Assembly (NCBI GenBank): GCA_016206635.1
Contig: JACQRF010000126.1
Location: forward strand, 1-9,989
Reading direction: 5' to 3'
DNA: 9,989 bases
DNA from: Candidatus Omnitrophota bacterium
GTDB taxonomy: Bacteria > Omnitrophota > Gorgyraeia > 1-14-0-20-64-10 > JACQQZ01
Shown here piece by piece: positions 4,881 through 9,989 of this stretch (position 1 is its first letter; the number at the start of each line of letters is the position of its first letter). The position numbers were made by a program, and so were the translations under genes. The notes under the pieces were generated by a model. It worked only from the letters and a program-made list of their open reading frames with translations. It did not search any database and was not told the DNA's origin.

Positions 4881-7744
4881 CCCGTCGCCGGCTCCCGTAC
4901 GGTCTGTTCGCGATCGGCCTGCTCGTCGGCCCGCCCGCGTGGGCGGCGCAGCGGGAGGCGACGGCGGTTGCCAACCAGCTCGTCGTCAAGTACCAGTCCG
5001 GCTACGGTCCGGCCCACCTTCCGCCCGGCCTGGTCAGCGTCCATCAGCAGCACCGGTTCGTGCGGGCGGAGCCCGTGTTCCAGGGCCGGCGCGCCCTCGC
5101 CGACATCCAACGCCAATATCCACGACGGACCCAGCGCTCCGTCTCCGCCGCGCAACTGCCCGACCTGGCCAACGTCTATGTGCTGACGTTTGACCGGGCG
5201 ACGGACCTGCGCGCCCTCGCCGCGCGGTACGCCCAGGATCCTGCCGTCGCCTACGCCGAACCCAATGGCTTCGTCCACATCCAGTTGGATCCGAACGACA
5301 CCTACGCCTCCTCCTCCGGGGCCTGGGGGCAGGCCGGCCGCGATCTCTGGGGCCTCGAGCAGATTCACGCGCCGGCGGCGTGGGATGTGACGCGCGGCGA
5401 GGGGATCGTCGTCGCCGTCGTGGACACCGGCGTGGATGAGAGCCACGTCGATTTCTCGGACGCCGCGGGCCACACCAACCTCTGGCTGAATCGCGGCGAG
5501 GATGTCAATCACAACGGTCTCGCGGATAACGGGGATCTCAACGGCATCGATGACGATCACAACGGCTTCGTCGATGACCTGCGCGGGTGGGACGCGACGA
5601 CCTGCGATCATTGGGATGCGGCCGGCCACTGTCTCATCCCCAAAGCTCCGGAGCGCGACCCGCGGGACAGCCACGGCCACGGGACCTCGGTCGCCGGGAC
5701 GATCGCGGCGATGGGGAACAACGGCATCGGGATCATCGGGGTCGCCTGGCAGAGCCGGGTCATGCCGGTGCGGGCCCTCGGCGACGCCGCCGGCTCAGCC
5801 GCCGACGCGGCCGCGGCCATCGCCTATGCGGCCGCGAATGGCGCCGATGTGATCACCCTCGGCTGGGGCGACCTGGTGGGCCCGTCGCGCGTGCTCGAGG
5901 AGGCCGTGGCCTACGCGCATGGGTTGGGCGCGGTCCTGGTGGCCTCGGCCGGGAACGGCCATCGCGATGCCGGAACGAGCGCGCCCGCGCGGCTGCGCCA
6001 CGTGATCACCGTCGCCGCCGTCGATGCGTCCGACCAGCCGGCGGCCGTTTCCAATTTCGGGATCACCGTCGATCTCGCGGCCCCGGGCAGCGCCGATCTC
6101 CTGTCGCTCTTAGCGCCAGGTTCGGCGGTCGCCCGGGCGACCGCAGAGACGGTGGGCCCCTATTATCGCCGCGCCTCCGGCACGAGCATGGCGGCAGCGC
6201 ACGTGGCCGGGGTGTGCGCGCTCATCCTCGCGTCGCATCCGACCTGGACGAATGAGCAAATCCGGCAGGCGCTGCGCCGATCCGCGGATGATGTGGGCCA
6301 GCCCGGCGAGGATCTCTTCACCGGGGCGGGACGGGTCAATGCGCAACAGGCCGTCGGGATGGCGGTCGCGCCCCTGGCGGCGCGGATCATCGCTCCGCAT
6401 CCCGCCGAGGAGCTCACCCCGGTGGTGCAGGTCTTCGGCACGGCCGCCGGTCCGCAGTGGCTGAACTACACGCTCGAGTACGGCCTGGGCCTGCGGCCGG
6501 CCAGCTGGCACGCGCTGGTCACCTCCACCACGCAGGTGTACGAAGGGTTGTTAGGGTTGTGGGACACGCGGCGGCTGCCGGTCGACGAATACGGGCTGTA
6601 CACGTTGCGGTTACGCGCGCGCACACGGGACGGACGCGAGCATGTCGATCGGGTGGGACCGCTCATGCGGCCCGCGCGGCGGATCACCTTCGACGCTGCG
6701 GATCATGTGGAGCCGGCCATCAGCGGGAACCGGATCGTGTGGCAGGACGGCCGCCGGGGCGATTGGGACATTGCCGGGTATGACCTCGCGAGCGGCGCCG
6801 AATTCCCGGTCGTCGTGGCGCCCGGCGACCAGCTGCATCCGGCCATCAGCGGGAGCCAAGTCTTCTGGGAGGATTGGCGCAGCGGGCTTCTGACGCCGAT
6901 GCTGCACGACCTCGCGACGCACAGCGAGACGACGTTGCCCACGCCCTTCTTCACCGCGCAGGAGGAGGACCCGACGGTGCCTGGCGATCGCATCGTCTGG
7001 CAGGACGACCGCAATGGGAACGAGGACATCTATCTCTATGATCTCGCCACGCATGCCGAGCGGCAGATCACCCTCGACCCTGCCGACCAGGTCAACCCGG
7101 CCATCAGCGGCGACTGGGTGGTCTGGCAGGATCATCGGAATGGTCACTGGGACATCTACGGTGTGCGGCTGGCCAACCTGCCGCCGAGGCTCGCCCCGAT
7201 CGGCGACCGCGCCATTGAACGCGGCCACCGGCTCGCCTTCGAAGTGACGGCCATGGATCCCGAGGGCGCGGCGCTGACCTTCACCGTCGAGCCGCTGCCG
7301 CCTGGGGCCGTCTTCCATCCCACCGCCCACATCTTCTCCTGGACGTCGCCCCACGGGCTGACCGGCAATATCGTCGTCCAGTTCCAGGTCAGCGACGGCC
7401 AGTGGATCGCCGAGGAGGCGGTGACCCTCACCGTGCAGGACGGAGCCCCGGCCCCGCTCACCGATGTGGCCATCCTGGCGATCGATCCCTGGGGCGTGCG
7501 GCTCCGGTGGACGGTCCCGCCGGATCCTGACCTGATCGGCTACACCATCTATTACGGCGAGCACAGCCGCGACTATCCTCATCGCTTCTTCACGACCCAG
7601 TCGCTGCCCACCGTGACCGGCCTGACCCCGGGGCGCCGGTACTACTTCGCGGTGCGGCCACGCGACCGCGCCGGGCAGGACAGCCCGGCCTATTCGAACG
7701 AGGTCACGGCCGTGGCGACCGGCGGCGCGCGCCGATCGCGTTGA
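4871..7744 (+). CDS. Secreted subtilisin-like serine protease (S8) with beta-sandwich, propeller, Ig-like and FN3 domains
   Basis: A 957-residue exported protease, paralogue of the one at 1269. Two starts are possible, 4862 and 4871; both keep the signal peptide and neither has a Shine-Dalgarno. I prefer 4871 because the -10 at 4858-4863 would make it a near-leaderless start. Seen: signal peptide (R-R-R, then a hydrophobic core ending A-W-A near 25); prodomain to about 150; S8 domain about 160-497 with Asp185 (V-D-T-G-V-D), His270 (H-G-H-G-T-S-V-A-G), Asn362 (A-G-N-G) and Ser439 (G-T-S-M-A-A-A-H). The usual Pro after G-T-S-M-A-x and the second His of H-G-T-H are replaced by Ala and Ser, but the triad is intact. 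A D/N-rich segment at about 205-240 resembles calcium loops. Then a beta-sandwich (about 500-600, W-D-T and Y-T-L-R-L motifs), four propeller repeats (about 612-770), an Ig-like domain (about 770-858) and FN3 (about 860-950). Substrate unknown. Confidence 0.93.
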   Translation: MAPTRRRLPYGLFAIGLLVGPPAWAAQREATAVANQLVVKYQSGYGPAHLPPGLVSVHQQHRFVRAEPVFQGRRALADIQRQYPRRTQRSVSAAQLPDLANVYVLTFDRATDLRALAARYAQDPAVAYAEPNGFVHIQLDPNDTYASSSGAWGQAGRDLWGLEQIHAPAAWDVTRGEGIVVAVVDTGVDESHVDFSDAAGHTNLWLNRGEDVNHNGLADNGDLNGIDDDHNGFVDDLRGWDATTCDHWDAAGHCLIPKAPERDPRDSHGHGTSVAGTIAAMGNNGIGIIGVAWQSRVMPVRALGDAAGSAADAAAAIAYAAANGADVITLGWGDLVGPSRVLEEAVAYAHGLGAVLVASAGNGHRDAGTSAPARLRHVITVAAVDASDQPAAVSNFGITVDLAAPGSADLLSLLAPGSAVARATAETVGPYYRRASGTSMAAAHVAGVCALILASHPTWTNEQIRQALRRSADDVGQPGEDLFTGAGRVNAQQAVGMAVAPLAARIIAPHPAEELTPVVQVFGTAAGPQWLNYTLEYGLGLRPASWHALVTSTTQVYEGLLGLWDTRRLPVDEYGLYTLRLRARTRDGREHVDRVGPLMRPARRITFDAADHVEPAISGNRIVWQDGRRGDWDIAGYDLASGAEFPVVVAPGDQLHPAISGSQVFWEDWRSGLLTPMLHDLATHSETTLPTPFFTAQEEDPTVPGDRIVWQDDRNGNEDIYLYDLATHAERQITLDPADQVNPAISGDWVVWQDHRNGHWDIYGVRLANLPPRLAPIGDRAIERGHRLAFEVTAMDPEGAALTFTVEPLPPGAVFHPTAHIFSWTSPHGLTGNIVVQFQVSDGQWIAEEAVTLTVQDGAPAPLTDVAILAIDPWGVRLRWTVPPDPDLIGYTIYYGEHSRDYPHRFFTTQSLPTVTGLTPGRRYYFAVRPRDRAGQDSPAYSNEVTAVATGGARRSR

Positions 7745-7769
7745 GTTTTCCGCCACCGCGTGGTAGACT
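7741..7769 (+). promoter_or_regulatory. Sigma70-type promoter of the exchanger gene
   Basis: A -35 box TTGAGT (7741-7746) lies 17 bp from TAGACT (7764-7769), which also has an extended TG (TGgTAGACT). The -35 contains the TGA stop (7742-7744) of the upstream protease. The predicted start of transcription falls at 7776-7778, on the ATG, so the mRNA would be leaderless. Confidence 0.65.
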
Positions 7770-7777
7770 GCGACGCG

Positions 7778-8998
7778 ATGGCTCGTCGTAAGCCTTCCTT
7801 CATCAGCGATCTCTGCTGGGTGGTGGTCGCCTTCGGGCTGGTCGGTCAGTGGGTCGTGCTGCATCTGACACGCGCCGCCCTGACGCCGCCGTGGGAGGCC
7901 ATCTGCCCGGGCCTCGGGATCTTTGGCGCAGCCTTCATCCTCTCCTGGGCGGCCGAGCTGGCCCAGCTGGACGTGCCCAAAGCGCTCGCGGTCGCTTTCC
8001 TGGCCCTCATCGCGGTCCTGCCCGAGTACGCGGTCGACATCTACTTTGCCTGGAACGCGGCGGTCAAGCCGGAATACACCGCCTTCGCGGCCGCGAACAT
8101 GACCGGCTCGAACCGGCTCCTGATTGGCCTCGGCTGGCCGGTGGTGCTGCTCGCCTTCTGGTGGGCGACGCGCCGCCGGGAGATCCGGCTGGACCCCACC
8201 CACGGCATCGAGATCACGACCCTGCTCGTGGCGACCCTCTATTCCTTCCTCATTCCGCTCAAACGCACCCTCTCCTTGGTGGACACGGTCGTCCTGCTGT
8301 TGCTGTTCGGCTACTACATGCGGCTCGCGTCCCAAGCCCGCCATGAAGAACCGGAGTTAGGAGGACCCACCGTCCATATCGCCATGCTGCCCCGGGCCCT
8401 GCGGCGGCTCGTGACCATCAGTTTCTTCGCCATCGCGGGCTACACCATCTTCATCGCCGCCGAGCCGTTCGCCGAGGGACTGCTGCGGACCGGCCGCCAT
8501 CTCGGCATCGAGGAGTTTGTCCTGGTGCAGTGGTTGGCCCCGCTGGCCTCCGAGTCGCCGGAATTCATCATCGCGGTGCTCTTCGCGCTCAAGGGCGACG
8601 CCGGCGCCAGTCTCGGCACGCTCATCTCCTCCAAGGTCAATCAATGGACGCTGCTCATCGGGATGCTGCCGCTGGCCTACTCGGTGCGCCTGGGCCATCC
8701 CGGCGTGATGCATCTCGATATCCGCCAGGTCGAGGAGATCTGGCTCACCGCTGCCCAATCGTTCTTCGCGGTCGCCGTGCTCGCCAATTTCTCCTTCTCC
8801 ATCAGCGAGGCCCTGTGGCTGTTGGGGCTGTTCGCCCTGCAGCTGATCTGGACCACCACGGAGGTGCGCATCGGCTTCGCCATCCTGTACATGGTCCTGA
8901 CCGCGCTGCTGCTCCTCGCGCGTCCCGGGCGGCGCCAGGCCACCTGGGACCTCCTCACCGGCCGCTGGCGGCGTGCCTCCCACGCAAAACACGGTTGA
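7778..8998 (+). CDS. Sodium/calcium exchanger-type integral membrane protein (CaCA superfamily)
   Basis: A 406-residue, very hydrophobic protein with about 11-12 predicted membrane segments, close to the usual size of bacterial cation/Ca2+ antiporters. Two halves each hold an alpha-repeat-like motif: A-V-L-P-E-Y-A-V-D (Glu83), then M-T-G-S-N (110-112); and S-E-S-P-E-F-I-I-A (Glu262), then I-S-S-K-V-N (283-288). In the family the two Pro-Glu motifs and the following G-S-N/S-x-x-N segments line the cation path. Both motifs are off-consensus (no G-T-S before the first P-E), so ion specificity is uncertain: Ca2+/Na+, Ca2+/H+ or another cation. A soluble loop near 188-205 separates the halves. The ATG at 7778 is chosen over an in-frame GTG at 7760 because the promoter places transcription start at 7776-7778; no Shine-Dalgarno exists for either. 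It would act in the inner membrane. Confidence 0.85.
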   Translation: MARRKPSFISDLCWVVVAFGLVGQWVVLHLTRAALTPPWEAICPGLGIFGAAFILSWAAELAQLDVPKALAVAFLALIAVLPEYAVDIYFAWNAAVKPEYTAFAAANMTGSNRLLIGLGWPVVLLAFWWATRRREIRLDPTHGIEITTLLVATLYSFLIPLKRTLSLVDTVVLLLLFGYYMRLASQARHEEPELGGPTVHIAMLPRALRRLVTISFFAIAGYTIFIAAEPFAEGLLRTGRHLGIEEFVLVQWLAPLASESPEFIIAVLFALKGDAGASLGTLISSKVNQWTLLIGMLPLAYSVRLGHPGVMHLDIRQVEEIWLTAAQSFFAVAVLANFSFSISEALWLLGLFALQLIWTTTEVRIGFAILYMVLTALLLLARPGRRQATWDLLTGRWRRASHAKHG

Positions 8999-9024
8999 CG
9001 ATGGTGGCCGCGCCGCCCTATAAT
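8995..9024 (+). promoter_or_regulatory. Strong sigma70-type promoter of the DUF4912 gene
   Basis: TTGACG (8995-9000, five of six) is followed after 18 bp by a perfect TATAAT (9019-9024). Transcription would start near 9031, giving a leader of about 33 nt. The -35 box contains the TGA stop (8996-8998) of the exchanger gene, so the DUF4912 gene is a separate transcription unit starting inside the end of its neighbour. Confidence 0.8.
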
Positions 9025-9063
9025 AGACAATAGCAGTCCTGTCCATGGTCGGAGAGACCTCGT

Positions 9064-9954
9064 ATGCCGGCACGGCGCTCCACACGACAGGCACGATCCC
9101 GCGCGACCCGCGCGTCGGGGAGGCACGGTGCCGCGCGCCTCACGGCGCGACGGCGTCCCGCGCGTTCACCGTCGGTCCGGCGGAAGCGGCCGCCAGTGCG
9201 CCGGGCCGTGCGGTCACGGTTCACGAGGCATCCGGCGCCTCCGCAGGCTGTGGCCGCCACCACCGCCTCCGCCCAGGTTCCGTCGAGACCCGTCCACATC
9301 TCCCCGCCGTCAGATGCGCACAGCCGTCCTGAGGATCGCTTTGTGATTCCTGCCGGGTACGGAGAGACGAAGCTGACGCTCTTAGTCCGCGATCCCTGGT
9401 GGCTCTATGCGTATTGGGAAGTGCGCAGGGATCGGCAACAGGAGGTCTGGCAGCAGATCCCTGCCGGGGAGCGGCGAACGACGACTTCCATTTTGCGCGT
9501 GTATGAGATCACCGATGGCGCATCCGGCCGGACGTGGTGTGACATCACGTTGAAGGATTTGGCGAACAATTGGTATGTGCATGTGGGCGCACCCAACCGC
9601 TCGTGGGTGGCGGAGCTCGGTTTGCTGACGGCGGGGGGACGGTTCTACCCGCTCGTCCGCTCGAATGTCGTGCAGACGCCGCGCTACGGGCCCTCCGAAG
9701 TGATTGACGAGGAGTGGATGTGCCCCGATGACGAATATTGGAAGCTCTTTGGAGTGGCAGGAGGCTTTGGTCTGGGGCGCAGCTCGCTCGAGGTGCGCGA
9801 ACGGTTTGCACAGCAGCCTTTGGAGTTCTGGTCTTCTCCGATGAACGCCGCACGTGGTCCCACCCGACGGACCCACCCGTCGGCCGTTCGCAAACCCGCG
9901 TCCCCACCCCCTAACTCCTCCACGAGATCCACGTTCGAGTCTAAGAACCCATAG
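9064..9954 (+). CDS. DUF4912 domain protein with Arg-rich N-terminal tail
   Basis: A 296-residue protein, translated from ATG 9064 with GGAGAG (9051-9056) 7 nt before it. Seen: residues 1-55 hold 20 Arg and one Lys and no acidic residue, like a disordered nucleic-acid-binding tail; a linker to about 90; then a folded domain at about 94-230 with the DUF4912 hallmarks, A-G-Y-G-E-T, L-L-V-R-D-P-W-W-L-Y-A-Y-W-E-V (106-120), G-G-R-F-Y-P-L (191-197) and a closing E-Y-W-K-L-F-G (224-230). The C-terminal 45 or so residues are Pro/Ser/Arg-rich and probably disordered. No signal peptide is seen, so it is likely cytoplasmic. The biochemical function of DUF4912 is unknown to me; such genes are often found near glycogen or alpha-glucan enzymes, but no such gene is in this window. 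Assignment rests on motif recognition, not a search. Confidence 0.8.
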   Translation: MPARRSTRQARSRATRASGRHGAARLTARRRPARSPSVRRKRPPVRRAVRSRFTRHPAPPQAVAATTASAQVPSRPVHISPPSDAHSRPEDRFVIPAGYGETKLTLLVRDPWWLYAYWEVRRDRQQEVWQQIPAGERRTTTSILRVYEITDGASGRTWCDITLKDLANNWYVHVGAPNRSWVAELGLLTAGGRFYPLVRSNVVQTPRYGPSEVIDEEWMCPDDEYWKLFGVAGGFGLGRSSLEVRERFAQQPLEFWSSPMNAARGPTRRTHPSAVRKPASPPPNSSTRSTFESKNP

Positions 9955-9983
9955 CAGTCAGCAATCAGCAGTCAGCAATCAGC
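9953..9983. repeat. AGCARTC heptad tandem repeat
   Basis: Four uninterrupted heptamers alternate AGCAGTC and AGCAATC (9953-9980), with a partial fifth (AGC). The first overlaps the TAG stop of the DUF4912 gene. As a 14-nt unit it is repeated exactly twice. The array ends within the window, before CCAAAAC. Confidence 0.85.
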
Positions 9984-9989
9984 CAAAAC

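Noticed and set aside
6611..8344. Open frame of 577 codons on the minus strand
   Set aside because: It spans the end of the second protease and part of the exchanger, both of which are clear genes; its composition is that of a shadow frame.
9953..9983. CRISPR-like array
   Set aside because: Units are only 7 nt, directly adjacent and without spacers.

Overview
The window is GC-rich and densely coding. All six genes lie on the + strand, with short gaps, sigma70-type promoters and one riboswitch. No rRNA, tRNA, transposase or CRISPR array is visible, so the organism is inferred only from gene content. Large secreted subtilases carrying beta-propeller, FN3 and Ig-type tails, a c-di-GMP riboswitch and an Arg-rich DUF4912 protein suggest an environmental Gram-negative bacterium, perhaps Nitrospirota (Nitrospira-like) or a similar phylum. 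This placement is tentative.

Layout: (1) positions 1-947 hold the C-terminal end of a secreted protein with TolB-like propeller repeats and two Ig/cadherin-like domains; its start lies outside the window. (2) Positions 1057-1244 form a compact control region: an extended -10 promoter, a GEMM-I (cyclic di-GMP-I) riboswitch aptamer and a very long intrinsic terminator. It lies just before (3) a 1041-residue subtilisin-like (S8) protease with signal peptide, prodomain, intact catalytic triad, CARDB domain, seven propeller repeats and an FN3 domain. (4) A 104-residue secreted protein of unknown function follows. (5) A second S8 protease of 957 residues has a different tail: a beta-sandwich, four propeller repeats, an Ig-like domain and FN3. 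Its start codon lies at the centre of an 18-nt perfect palindrome. (6) A 406-residue membrane protein of the Na+/Ca2+ exchanger type follows, then (7) a DUF4912 protein with an Arg-rich N-terminus. The window ends in AGCARTC heptad repeats.

How the parts may work together (inference): genes 1, 3 and 5 are paralogous exported proteins sharing the same D-x-R-N-G-N-x-D-I-Y propeller repeat, so this looks like an expanded family of cell-surface or extracellular proteases. The riboswitch puts at least the first complete protease under c-di-GMP control, reminiscent of the c-di-GMP-I riboswitch that shuts off a secreted adhesin-cleaving protease in Clostridioides difficile. Complementarity between the aptamer and the terminator suggests an OFF switch: high c-di-GMP (sessile state), no protease. 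The subtilases contain Asp/Asn-rich loops of the calcium-binding kind, and a calcium-exchanger-like protein sits next to them, but whether this is functional coupling is unknown. The exchanger and DUF4912 genes appear to have their own promoters, whose -35 boxes overlap the stop codon of the gene before.
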